Source: an uncultured Ignavibacteria bacterium
Lineage (GTDB): Bacteria; Bacteroidota; Ignavibacteria; Kapaibacteriales; UBA2268
DNA: 64,000 bases
NCBI GenBank assembly: GCA_903862655.1
Contig: CAIOZA010000055.1
Coordinates: forward strand, 62,001 to 126,000
Direction of reading: 5' to 3'
In this document: piece after piece, positions 33,466 through 40,771 of the stretch
How positions within the stretch are numbered: the first letter of the stretch is position 1
How the letters are laid out: every line of letters begins with the position of its first letter
Translations under genes and position numbers: made by a program
Notes under the pieces: model-generated
Told to the model about the DNA's origin: nothing
Databases searched by the model: none
Seen by the model: only the letters and a program-made list of their open reading frames with translations

Positions 33466-34173
33466 TTCATTCTCCAAAATAAGTTGTGCTGCTGCATAAA
33501 TTCCTGCATGGTCTTCTGTTCCTAATTTGGAATACAGATTTTTGCGGTATGTATTGACCGTGAACTTACTGATATTCAGTGTCCTGGCAATTTCTGCACT
33601 AGTATATCTTTGTCCGACATATTTCAATACTTCGAATTCCCTGTCAGTTAAACTAGCTTTGATAGAATTATAATCCATAGATTTAGAGGCAAGATTGAAC
33701 TCATAGTTTTCAGTCTTTGTTAATTCATTTCTTGAAAAATCTTTTATTAAATCGATGATTTTCTCAAACACAGCGTTGCTAAATGCATGATTACCATTGT
33801 AAGTTCTTTCTATGGCTTTTGCGAGATCATTCTGATTAATATCCTTAAATATTAATCCGTCTGCATCGCCGGCTAAGCATTTTAATATTGTGTCCTTTTC
33901 GTCACTGATAGTAAGCATCAATATTTTTATTTTAGGATAATTTTTCTTCACATAATTTAGTACCTCAAACCCATTCATTTCAGGCATATATATATCAAGA
34001 AGTATTACATCAACAGATTCTTTCAATAAAAAATCCAATGCTTCCTGTCCGCTGTTTGCAATTTCAGATATAAATATATTCTGAGCATTCATGAGCATGG
34101 CTTTAGTGCCATAAGCAGACATCTGATGATCATCTACAATCATTACACGTATTCTGTTGTTTGTTGAGTTCAT
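33460..34173 (-). CDS. NarL/LuxR-family response regulator
   Basis: A two-domain regulator of 237 residues. The receiver has VMIVDDHQMSAYGTKAML, the phosphoacceptor in VDVILLDIYMPEMNG, and Lys in GLIFKDINQ. The LuxR-type helix-turn-helix is ASLTDREFEVLKYVGQRYTSAEIARTLNISKFTVNTYRKN. I start at the ATG giving MNSTNNRIRVMIVDD, because GGTGG lies just before it; a GTG three codons earlier overlaps that site. No kinase is encoded directly beside it, but the hybrid kinase 2.4 kb away, across the TPR gene, is the nearest candidate. The gene end overlaps the TPR gene end by six bases, so convergent transcription may interfere. Confidence 0.93.
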   Translation of the reverse strand: MNSTNNRIRVMIVDDHQMSAYGTKAMLMNAQNIFISEIANSGQEALDFLLKESVDVILLDIYMPEMNGFEVLNYVKKNYPKIKILMLTISDEKDTILKCLAGDADGLIFKDINQNDLAKAIERTYNGNHAFSNAVFEKIIDLIKDFSRNELTKTENYEFNLASKSMDYNSIKASLTDREFEVLKYVGQRYTSAEIARTLNISKFTVNTYRKNLYSKLGTEDHAGIYAAAQLILENES

Positions 34174-34227
34174 GATAGCCACCTAAATAATAATAAAATA
34201 TTTTTATTGAAATTGATTTTAATAATA

Positions 34228-34235
34228 CAAATATA
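34228..34235 (-). promoter_or_regulatory. Probable promoter -7 element (TATATTTG) of the LuxR-type regulator
   Basis: An exact TAnnTTTG match on the minus strand, 54 bases before the chosen start codon. Confidence 0.5.
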
Positions 34236-34793
34236 ATAAAAAAAATGGAAATAGCTAACTAATTTTAAAAATTAATACTTTGATGTTAATAAATATTTCA
34301 TCATATTTGAAATAAGAATTCAGTATAAATATGATTTTGTTAATCTTTGATTACTTTTTACTATAATTTATAACAGAGTTCCTAAATATAAGCACTGTAG
34401 CACTAAGCATGAATTATTTGCACATTGAAATGACAATTAAATATCAGGTTTTTTCTATGGTAATTTTAAGCTAACTAATTAATATTATCGAAGATAATAA
34501 TTCGTTAAAGAATACTACTAATGAAAGGAACAGGAGTTGTCGTCGATAAAAAGTTTATTGTTAAGGCACAAATAAAATTATGATGTATGAGCATTATAAA
34601 TAGTGTCTTTTAAAAACAAGAAAACTTTTGTCTTGATTATGAGCATGATGGTTGTAAAAGGATGAGCTAAATTTATTATCAAAATTGACATAAAAAAACA
34701 AATTATACGATGACTCCGGTTCCATTTTATTTTGAAATTATGCGAATGAAATAAAGGATTAAATAACGCAAATGGATTTGAATTAGCCCAGGC
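34236..34793. other. Gene-free AT-rich stretch, possibly encoding an untranslated RNA
   Basis: No convincing reading frame occurs on either strand; the longest small frame with an ATG on the plus strand, at about 34521, is only 20 codons. The DNA is very AT-rich with several near-repeats of GGATGAGC. It ends in a strong plus-strand terminator with no plus-strand gene to serve, so an untranslated plus-strand RNA is possible. Remnants of a decayed gene are the alternative. Confidence 0.35.
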
Positions 34794-34819
34794 AAAGGAT
34801 GAGCCGGGGCTATTTTTTT
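34794..34819 (+). terminator. Rho-independent terminator without an upstream gene
   Basis: TAGCCC-A-GGC faces GCC-G-GGGCTA, a nine-pair stem with one A-G mismatch, followed by seven uridines on the plus strand. On the minus strand no uridine run follows, so it does not serve the GT-C-like gene that ends next to it. The transcript it would end must start in the preceding 600 bases. Confidence 0.75.
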
Positions 34820-34840
34820 AAAATTAATCAGGTTAAGATT

Positions 34841-36160
34841 TTATAAATCCTCATACCTTCTTTTTCCAACGAAATGGTAATCTTTTTCTTTCAAGGCTTT
34901 CTGTACAGCATCTCTCTTTTTAAAAATAGAAATTGTATTGTAATTCTTGAAAGCAATTGCTGAAGACATGATAAAAGCTGATATAAATACTATTATAATC
35001 GTATTGATCATCCATTTTTTTTGTAATATTTTTTCAAAACAATGAGCTGTATAAATCATAACTAATGGGAAGTACAGCACTGTGGAGTGACCACCGGGTG
35101 AAGCAACTGAAAACCATGAACTGGCATACATCAATAAAAATCCCAAAAGAGTTATGTTCTTAATCGCCTTCCATTGTTTGGATGGATTTTCCTTTTTGAA
35201 AAAGAATATTATCAGAAATATCAATTGTATAATTCCAAAAACAGTAACGATAACTGTAAATGGTGATGCCCAAAGATAATCCCTTAGAAAGTTGTAGCGC
35301 TGTGCTGCATCTGCGCCAAAAAATCTGGTTGTGTCGAAGCAAGAATAAGCTAAGTATTTGATAAGGTAGTTAAAAACTTCTTTGAAATGTTCTACATTGA
35401 ACTGAATAACAGATGTTGAACTAATTCCATTCTGATTCGATAATCCATATTTCAGAAATGTTGGAATAACAAATATTCCTGTTGTCAAACAACCCAACAT
35501 GAAATATATGATTCTATTTAATATGATTTTGTAATTATTATTCCTGATAAGAAAATAGAATGCTATCATGATGAACGGCATCATTAATACCCAGGACATG
35601 TGGAGTTGAAAAATCCATAGCAGAGCAAAGCCTATCATATAAAATGATAGTTTTTCGGGTATAATCTTGAGTCTCAACATCGGGAAAATTTCAAAAATTC
35701 CGATAAAAAATAGAATTGAACCCGGTACTACATAAGATGGATTGATGATTCTAGAAAAATAGCATAGTGACCAGGGAGTAATAAAAACCCATATCCAAAT
35801 AAGAAAAGGCTTTACCGATGCTACTCTTTTTGTTATATACCATGCTAGAAAAGCCAGACTTGATGTTAGCAAAATATTTAAAACTACAAATGGACTTTCT
35901 GGAATTTCCTTTATAAACCAACCGGCTGAGACCAAGAATGCCTGCAAGGCTCCCGGTATTTGCGCCTTTGTATAAACAAGATCAGCTCCAAAATATGGGA
36001 AGATGCCAGTAGTGAAGTATTTCAAACCTATAAGATAAATCTGCAAAACATCTTCATCGGGATACCAGAATTCAGTTGTAAGACTATATGTTAATCTCAA
36101 AGCAAAAATGGAAACTATGAGTGTAGTCAGATAAAGTAATTTATTTTTTTGAAGATTCAT
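34841..36160 (-). CDS. Multi-spanning membrane protein, GT-C glycosyltransferase-like
   Basis: A 439-residue membrane protein with about ten to eleven predicted hydrophobic helices. The first extracytoplasmic loop, directly after the first helix, has FWYPDEDVLQIYLIGLKY with an acidic pair, the place where GT-C fold enzymes (ArnT/PMT-like, using polyprenyl-phosphate sugars) keep their catalytic aspartate. A second feature, DTTRFFGADAAQRYNFLRDY, lies in a later loop. The C-terminus is basic and short (YHFVGKRRYEDL). The family and substrate are not certain. It is a single gene with its own promoter-like element; codon and base use are more AT-rich than the housekeeping genes, in keeping with an accessory gene. 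Confidence 0.7.
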   Translation of the reverse strand: MNLQKNKLLYLTTLIVSIFALRLTYSLTTEFWYPDEDVLQIYLIGLKYFTTGIFPYFGADLVYTKAQIPGALQAFLVSAGWFIKEIPESPFVVLNILLTSSLAFLAWYITKRVASVKPFLIWIWVFITPWSLCYFSRIINPSYVVPGSILFFIGIFEIFPMLRLKIIPEKLSFYMIGFALLWIFQLHMSWVLMMPFIMIAFYFLIRNNNYKIILNRIIYFMLGCLTTGIFVIPTFLKYGLSNQNGISSTSVIQFNVEHFKEVFNYLIKYLAYSCFDTTRFFGADAAQRYNFLRDYLWASPFTVIVTVFGIIQLIFLIIFFFKKENPSKQWKAIKNITLLGFLLMYASSWFSVASPGGHSTVLYFPLVMIYTAHCFEKILQKKWMINTIIIVFISAFIMSSAIAFKNYNTISIFKKRDAVQKALKEKDYHFVGKRRYEDL

Positions 36161-36189
36161 TTATCATTCCGAAAATGTTTTTGGGTTTT

Positions 36190-36197
36190 CAAAAATA
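36190..36197 (-). promoter_or_regulatory. Probable promoter -7 element (TATTTTTG) of the GT-C-like gene
   Basis: A TAnnTTTG match on the minus strand, 30 bases before the start codon. Confidence 0.45.
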
Positions 36198-36328
36198 ACT
36201 ATATTTCGTATCTTAAATTATATATTCTTTACCATAAGAACCATTTCTTTGGAATCGAAAAAAAAATTAGTGATAAAACGTGAGTTGAATTCCTCCTTTT
36301 TTCTTTTTATATTTACAAATAAAGTCAT

Positions 36329-36336
36329 TATATTTG
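36329..36336 (+). promoter_or_regulatory. Probable promoter -7 element (TATATTTG) of the FISUMP lipoprotein
   Basis: An exact TAnnTTTG match 42 bases before the GTG start chosen for the lipoprotein. A longer open frame runs through it, but the position of this element argues that translation starts downstream. Confidence 0.5.
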
Positions 36337-36377
36337 TATTAAATAATGCAATAACCAAAGCCGTTCAATGCAATATT

Positions 36378-37076
36378 GTGAAAAAAGCACTTCTCATCTT
36401 TGTCATCTTTTCAATCTTCTTTGGTTGCAAAAAAGATAATCCTACTAGTCCAGAGAATTCTGGAATTGAAACTGTAATCATTGGTTCTAAAATTTGGGCT
36501 ACAAAAAACCTCAATGTCGATCATTATAGCAACGGTGATCCAATTCCTGAAGTAAAGGATTCGGCAACATGGGCAAATCTTAAAACAGGTGCCTGGTGCT
36601 ATTATAACAACGATCCGGCTTTGGGTGCAATCTATGGTAAACTTTATAACTTTCATGCTATGATAGATCCAAGAGGCTTGGCTCCTGAAGGTTTTAGAGT
36701 TGCTACCTATCTTGATTGGATGGATTTTATAAATTTGATATGTTATGAAAAATCAACACGACAAAATTGGTATGCTTGTAGGATACCAGATATAATAGAT
36801 CCAAGTAAAAAATACTGGATATATGATTATGTAAGTATCCACAATAATCCTGTCCAATTATCTAATCCTTTTGGCTTTTCTGCTCTTCCTAGTGGTTATC
36901 GTGGTTTTGATTCTTCGAAATTTTATGGTATGAATAAGCAAGCTGCTTGGTGGGCTCCTTATATCGATGGTGATGCAACCTATTGTAAAATAATTGGTAT
37001 TTTTGACCCATTTGTAATTATGGCATTGCCTTACTCTAATATACTTGGAGTTTCTGTTCGTTGTATAAAAAATTAA
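36378..37076 (+). CDS. FISUMP-domain lipoprotein
   Basis: A 232-residue lipoprotein with a Fibrobacter succinogenes major paralogous (FISUMP) domain. The family signature is clear: IETVIIGSKIWATKNLNVDH, GAWCYYNNDPALGAIYGKLYNFHAM, GFRVATYLDWMDF, NPFGFSALPSGYRGFDSSKF, WWAPYIDGDATY and SVRCIKN at the end. I start at a GTG, because the resulting N-terminus MKKALLIFVIFSIFFGC is a good lipoprotein signal with lipidated Cys17. An in-frame start at 36249 would add 43 residues and cross a promoter-like element. FISUMP proteins are cell-surface proteins of unknown function. The gene stands alone in an accessory stretch. Confidence 0.83.
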   Translation: MKKALLIFVIFSIFFGCKKDNPTSPENSGIETVIIGSKIWATKNLNVDHYSNGDPIPEVKDSATWANLKTGAWCYYNNDPALGAIYGKLYNFHAMIDPRGLAPEGFRVATYLDWMDFINLICYEKSTRQNWYACRIPDIIDPSKKYWIYDYVSIHNNPVQLSNPFGFSALPSGYRGFDSSKFYGMNKQAAWWAPYIDGDATYCKIIGIFDPFVIMALPYSNILGVSVRCIKN

Positions 37077-37194
37077 TCCAGAACAATTCCATTTTCACTT
37101 CGTTCTGTTTCAATTGCTCTTAAATACAAAACATACATCAAAGTTCACTCAGCTGAAACATCAGAGAGGATTAAATATAGGGGGGTTCAAAAAA

Positions 37195-37312
37195 TTCAAT
37201 TTTTGCTTTCATACCTGCGTATTCAGGTATCTATAAACCGGCATCAATACAAAGATTCCTGCATTAGCTTCGCTCTTCTTCGAAGGCCTAAGAATGTCAT
37301 AATGAGCATTTA
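37195..37312. repeat. Decayed intergenic repeat region
   Basis: In reverse complement this gene-free DNA contains CATTCTTAGGCC, CGAAGAAGAGCGAAGC, GCAGGAATC and a short ATACCTGAATACGCAGGTAT dyad. It resembles the degenerate ATTCTG...GCGAAG repeat after pnp near 28.7 kb, in opposite orientation. The flanking 37077-37194 shows nothing recognisable. Confidence 0.4.
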
Positions 37313-37362
37313 TTGAACTCTCCTATACAGAGATAATAGGTTACAAATTTGTATGGTAGAAA

Positions 37363-37402
37363 TAAAAAGCCCTTGTAATGTGTTGAATTACAAGGGCTTT
37401 TC
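37363..37402 (-). terminator. Terminator hairpin downstream of tRNA-Ser
   Basis: AAAAGCCCTTGTAAT and ATTACAAGGGCTTTT form a perfect 15-base stem with a seven-base loop, bounded by A and T runs on both strands. It lies just past the 3' end of the tRNA on the minus strand and could work in both directions. Confidence 0.85.
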
Positions 37403-37413
37403 TATATTCAGAG

Positions 37414-37495
37414 CGGAGAGCGAGGGACTCGAACCCCCACAGGGTCACCCCCGGCGGTTTTCAAGACCGCTGCAATACCATTATGCGAGCTCTCC
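37414..37495 (-). tRNA. tRNA-Ser (anticodon UGA)
   Basis: Read on the minus strand, GGAGAGC pairs with GCTCTCC as acceptor stem, with discriminator G. The D arm contains AATGGTATTG. The anticodon stem GCGGT/ACCGC encloses loop CTTGAAA with anticodon UGA. A long variable arm (GGGGGTGACCC region) follows, typical of class II serine tRNAs, then a T arm with TTCGAGT. The CCA end is not encoded. Length 82 bases. It reads UCA and probably UCN codons. A strong hairpin terminator follows; no other tRNA is adjacent. Confidence 0.93.
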
Positions 37496-37593
37496 TTATG
37501 GTATTCATTAGGATTACAAACTTCGTGAATTATTTACATTTTTCAAAATCATTTTTTTAGCAAAATAAATTCACATTTAATTATCACTTTTTA

Positions 37594-37601
37594 TAATTTT
37601 G
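37594..37601 (+). promoter_or_regulatory. Probable promoter -7 element (TAATTTTG) of the SDR gene
   Basis: A TAnnTTTG match 34 bases before the ATG chosen for the SDR gene; a possible TTG start at 37607 would lie right at the expected transcription start. Confidence 0.45.
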
Positions 37602-37627
37602 TTTCTTTGAATTATTTCGGAAATCAA

Positions 37628-38416
37628 ATGCAAATTAATTTATCAGGTAAAAATGCTCTTGTTTGTGGTGCCTCGCAAGGAATTGGTAAATCCATTGCTC
37701 ATAATTTTGCACTATCGGGAGCGAATGTTACCGTGCTTGCCCGCAATTTAGATTCAATCAAACAGGTAATGTTGAATCTTCCGAATAATGGGGATCAAAG
37801 TCATAACTATATCGTTGCCGATTTAAATGAAACCGAATCAACTATTGAAAAGCTTGACAGAATAGTTGTAAATGGGCTCAGATTTCACATACTTGTTAAC
37901 AATACCGGTGGTCCAACCCCTGGTCTCCTTTATCAGGAAGATTATAAAAATTTAATTTCTGCATTCAACCAACATATAGTTTCTGCTCAGGTTATTGCTT
38001 CACGATTAATACCCGGTATGATTCAGGACAAATTTGGAAGGATAATCAATATTATTTCAGTGGGCTTAAAACAACCAATAAAAAATTTAGGAGTTTCTAA
38101 CACTATTCGAGGTGCTCTTGCAAGTTGGGCTAAAACTTTGGCTACTGAATTAGGTCCTCATGGCATTACTGTAAATAATATTTTACCCGGATACACTGCT
38201 ACCGAAAGGCTGTCACATTTGTTCGAACATAGGAGTAAAATTGAAGGAAAAGCTATTCAAGAAATTGAAAAAAGCATAATGGGTGATATCCCCGCATCCA
38301 GACTAGCTTTGCCTGATGAAATTGCTTATGCGGCTACGTTTCTGGCTTCGGATTTAGCCTCATATATCAATGGAATTAATCTGCCAGTTGATGGAGGATT
38401 GCTAAAAACTTTATAA
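37628..38416 (+). CDS. Short-chain dehydrogenase/reductase with an atypical active site
   Basis: A 262-residue Rossmann-fold protein with the nucleotide motif GASQGIG (14-20), ADLNE, NNTGG and the C-terminal INGINLPVDGG pattern of FabG-like SDRs. Ser144 of the catalytic triad is present, but at the place of the usual YxxxK it reads Ser157-Asn-Thr-Ile-Arg161 (GVSNTIRGALASWAKTLA). Tyr and Lys are thus both replaced, a change shared by a subgroup of SDRs whose reaction is not well defined. It is therefore unsafe to call it a ketoacyl reductase. It has its own promoter-like element and no co-directional partner before the ftsQ leader. Confidence 0.85.
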   Translation: MQINLSGKNALVCGASQGIGKSIAHNFALSGANVTVLARNLDSIKQVMLNLPNNGDQSHNYIVADLNETESTIEKLDRIVVNGLRFHILVNNTGGPTPGLLYQEDYKNLISAFNQHIVSAQVIASRLIPGMIQDKFGRIINIISVGLKQPIKNLGVSNTIRGALASWAKTLATELGPHGITVNNILPGYTATERLSHLFEHRSKIEGKAIQEIEKSIMGDIPASRLALPDEIAYAATFLASDLASYINGINLPVDGGLLKTL

Positions 38417-38464
38417 ATATTCGGCTTTTTGCAAAAAAATATTTTTTAATTACCTGAAAAATAT

Positions 38465-38622
38465 TATATTTGCAACTTAGAATTATCCTGAAGCAGCATA
38501 AGGAAGGAAGTTCTAACCATAGCATTTAATCTGTTAAGATTTTATAAACGCATGAGATAACTCCAAGCTTGGGGTGAAGTGTGTTTGTACTGTTGGTTGT
38601 CCAACGGTTTAAGTGAGCCGAT
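38465..38622 (+). promoter_or_regulatory. ftsQ promoter and long structured leader
   Basis: TATATTTG at 38465-38472 matches the -7 consensus, so a transcript would carry an untranslated leader of about 140 bases. The leader is more GC-rich than neighbouring intergenic DNA. It contains a purine-rich block (AAGGAAGGAAG), a CCAAGCTTGG palindrome within AACTCCAAGCTTGGGGT, and a hairpin GTTGG-TTGT-CCAAC. It ends GTGAGCCGAT next to the start codon. It resembles a regulatory leader or a small RNA gene. No known RNA family is recognised. Confidence 0.45.
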
Positions 38623-39417
38623 ATGGGGGGGGAATTGCAAAAAGCATCTGATCAATCATCCAAAGTAACTAGAAAAGAGACATTTTTTCGAAGAAACAGG
38701 ATGATTATAGCATTCCTGTTAATTATAACAACAATACCCTTCATACTTTATTTGACTCACAAATGGGATTCGAACAGAATCATCAGTGGTATCGATATTA
38801 AAGGGAATAACTTTATTCCGGTAGCTGAGCTACAAAGCATGATACCCGATTCTCTGTTCAAACGAGAAAAAAGCAGAATTAAGCTTAAATTGATCGAATC
38901 AGCGATTTACAAACATCCTTTTGTCCGGAACGTAAGTTTATCGTATGGATTACATGACAAGATTGAGGCTGAACTCGGAACCAGAACGCCCATAGCCGGA
39001 TTGATAGATAACAAAGGCAGACTGACTTTTGCAGATAGCGAAGCTGTAATTTTACCGTATAAGTTCTTTGATAGATTTCCTGATTTGTTTATTATCAGGA
39101 ATGCTTTTATTGGTGATTCACTCGATCAATCTGTATTAATCAGTTCAGTGGATATTCTGTTAATTCTTAGAAATCAGGATTATCGGATTCTTCCACAAGT
39201 ATTGAACGAAATTATATACAGAAGAGAGTCGAATTCATTCGATTTAAGCGTTTTATCTGATAATCTGATTGTGAAGCTTGGGGATAAATCTAATATCCCA
39301 ACGAAACTAAGGAATCTTGATATTTTTCTTGAACAATATTTTTACGGAAAAATTAACCAAAAACTTGTTTATATAGATGCCAGATGGACAAAGCAGGTAA
39401 TCGTAAAAGAGAAATAA
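38623..39417 (+). CDS. ftsQ: Cell division protein FtsQ/DivIB
   Basis: FtsQ is a bitopic divisome protein that recruits FtsB/FtsL and later proteins. The 264-residue protein has a basic cytoplasmic N-terminus, one transmembrane helix (MIIAFLLIITTIPFILYL, about 27-45), then a POTRA-like domain (ISGIDIKGNNFIPVAELQSM through IEAELGTRTPIAGLIDNKG) and the beta-rich C-terminal domain. Overall sequence conservation is low, as usual for FtsQ in this group; the assignment rests on topology, POTRA pattern and its place 26 bases before ftsA. The cell-wall mur genes that often precede ftsQ are absent here. Confidence 0.85.
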   Translation: MGGELQKASDQSSKVTRKETFFRRNRMIIAFLLIITTIPFILYLTHKWDSNRIISGIDIKGNNFIPVAELQSMIPDSLFKREKSRIKLKLIESAIYKHPFVRNVSLSYGLHDKIEAELGTRTPIAGLIDNKGRLTFADSEAVILPYKFFDRFPDLFIIRNAFIGDSLDQSVLISSVDILLILRNQDYRILPQVLNEIIYRRESNSFDLSVLSDNLIVKLGDKSNIPTKLRNLDIFLEQYFYGKINQKLVYIDARWTKQVIVKEK

Positions 39418-39443
39418 AATTAAAAATATATTTTTGAATATCT

Positions 39444-40736
39444 ATGACTTTATCAACAAACGGACGCTCTAAGTACAACAACCAATCCGATATAATTGTC
39501 GGACTGGACATTGGTACATCAAAAATATGTGCATTAGTAGCAAGACCGGGCGAAGGTGAAAATAAGCTAAACATACTCGGTATTGGAATTGCCGAAAGTA
39601 GCGGTATTTCACGCGGTGCTGTTGAAAATCTCGAAAAGACTGTCAAGTCCATGACAAACGTTATCGATCAGGCTGAACAACAAGCCGGTGTAAAAATCGA
39701 AGAAGTAATCATAGGCATTGCCGGGGATCACATACAGTCAGTGCAAAATAGAGGCATTGTCGGCATATCAAGTCCCACCCGCGAGATCACGCAGGATGAT
39801 GTTGTGCGTGTACTGGAAGAAAGCCGCAGATTGAATCTGGCTTCAGACCGCAAAATTCTTCATGTGATACCACAGGAGTTTATAATAGATGGGCAGGGCG
39901 GAATATATGACCCTGTCGGAATGAGCGGATTAAGAATGGAAGCTCTTGTAAACATAATTACTGGAAATAATTTTTCTATCGAAAATATATTTAAATGTGT
40001 TGAAAAATCAGGTTTGACGGTACGCGACGTAGTTCTTGAGCCAATCGCAAGCAGCATTGCGGTGCTCGACGAGGAAGAAAAGGAAATTGGTGTAGCTATT
40101 GTTGATATTGGTGCCGGTACAACAGATATTGCTGTTTTTGAGAATGGTATTCTGCGGTTCACGTCAATTTTTGCAATAGCAGGTAAGAAAGTTACTGACG
40201 ACATTCAGAAGGGTCTGAGAATCGTCCAGAAAGAAGCAGAGCGGGTTAAGAAAGAAAATGGACATACTTACAGACAGGGAATCATGCGCGATGAAGTGTT
40301 CATGATTCGCGGTGTAGGTGGTAGGAATCCGATGGAAGTGTCGAAAAGTGTATTATGCAGTATAATTCAGCCGCGTATGGAAGAAATTTTCGAAATGGCA
40401 CTCTCGGAAATCAAAAAATCAGGATTTTCAAATAATCTTGGAGCCGGCGTTGTGCTAACAGGTGGCACTTCTTTACTTCGAGGAGCTGAAGATTTAGCTC
40501 TTGAAGTATTCGGTATGCCTGTTAAGATGGGTTCACCTACTGGTATATCATATTCAGGTCTTGCACCTGAAGTTGAGAACCCCATCTATTCTACAGCAGT
40601 AGGATTAACGCTATATGGTCTGAATAGTCCATATTCAAAAAAATCGGATAATGTTAGTATTTCTAACGGTGAAGTTACCAAGGATCGAGGAGGATCACTC
40701 CTTGGTAAACTTAAAGATATGATAAATAATCTATAG
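39444..40736 (+). CDS. ftsA: Cell division protein FtsA
   Basis: FtsA is the actin-like ATPase that anchors FtsZ to the membrane. The 430-residue protein has phosphate-1 motif IVGLDIGTSKICALVA, the SHS2/1C region, the phosphate-2 motif VAIVDIGAGTTDIAVFE, adenosine motif VVLTGGTSLLRG, and a short C-terminal segment, GSLLGKLKDMINNL, that fits a membrane-targeting amphipathic helix. All actin-fold motifs are present. It lies between ftsQ and ftsZ in one operon. Confidence 0.97.
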   Translation: MTLSTNGRSKYNNQSDIIVGLDIGTSKICALVARPGEGENKLNILGIGIAESSGISRGAVENLEKTVKSMTNVIDQAEQQAGVKIEEVIIGIAGDHIQSVQNRGIVGISSPTREITQDDVVRVLEESRRLNLASDRKILHVIPQEFIIDGQGGIYDPVGMSGLRMEALVNIITGNNFSIENIFKCVEKSGLTVRDVVLEPIASSIAVLDEEEKEIGVAIVDIGAGTTDIAVFENGILRFTSIFAIAGKKVTDDIQKGLRIVQKEAERVKKENGHTYRQGIMRDEVFMIRGVGGRNPMEVSKSVLCSIIQPRMEEIFEMALSEIKKSGFSNNLGAGVVLTGGTSLLRGAEDLALEVFGMPVKMGSPTGISYSGLAPEVENPIYSTAVGLTLYGLNSPYSKKSDNVSISNGEVTKDRGGSLLGKLKDMINNL

Positions 40737-40771
40737 TTTAATATATTCAAAATATTTGGGGGGATTTTTGA

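Noticed and set aside
34521-34583. Twenty-codon plus-strand frame
   Set aside because: Too short, no ribosome binding site, and no recognisable domain; kept only as part of a gene-free region.
38480-38560. SRP (4.5S) RNA in the ftsQ leader, because of GAAGCAGC and GGAAGG
   Set aside because: The order of the two pieces is reversed relative to the SRP RNA core (GGAAGGAAGCAGC), and the flanking complementary arms are missing.
31847-38622. Shared GTGAGCCGAT before the TPR gene and ftsQ starts (31847-31856 and 38613-38622)
   Set aside because: Only two copies, at slightly different distances from the start codons; a chance ten-base match cannot be excluded.
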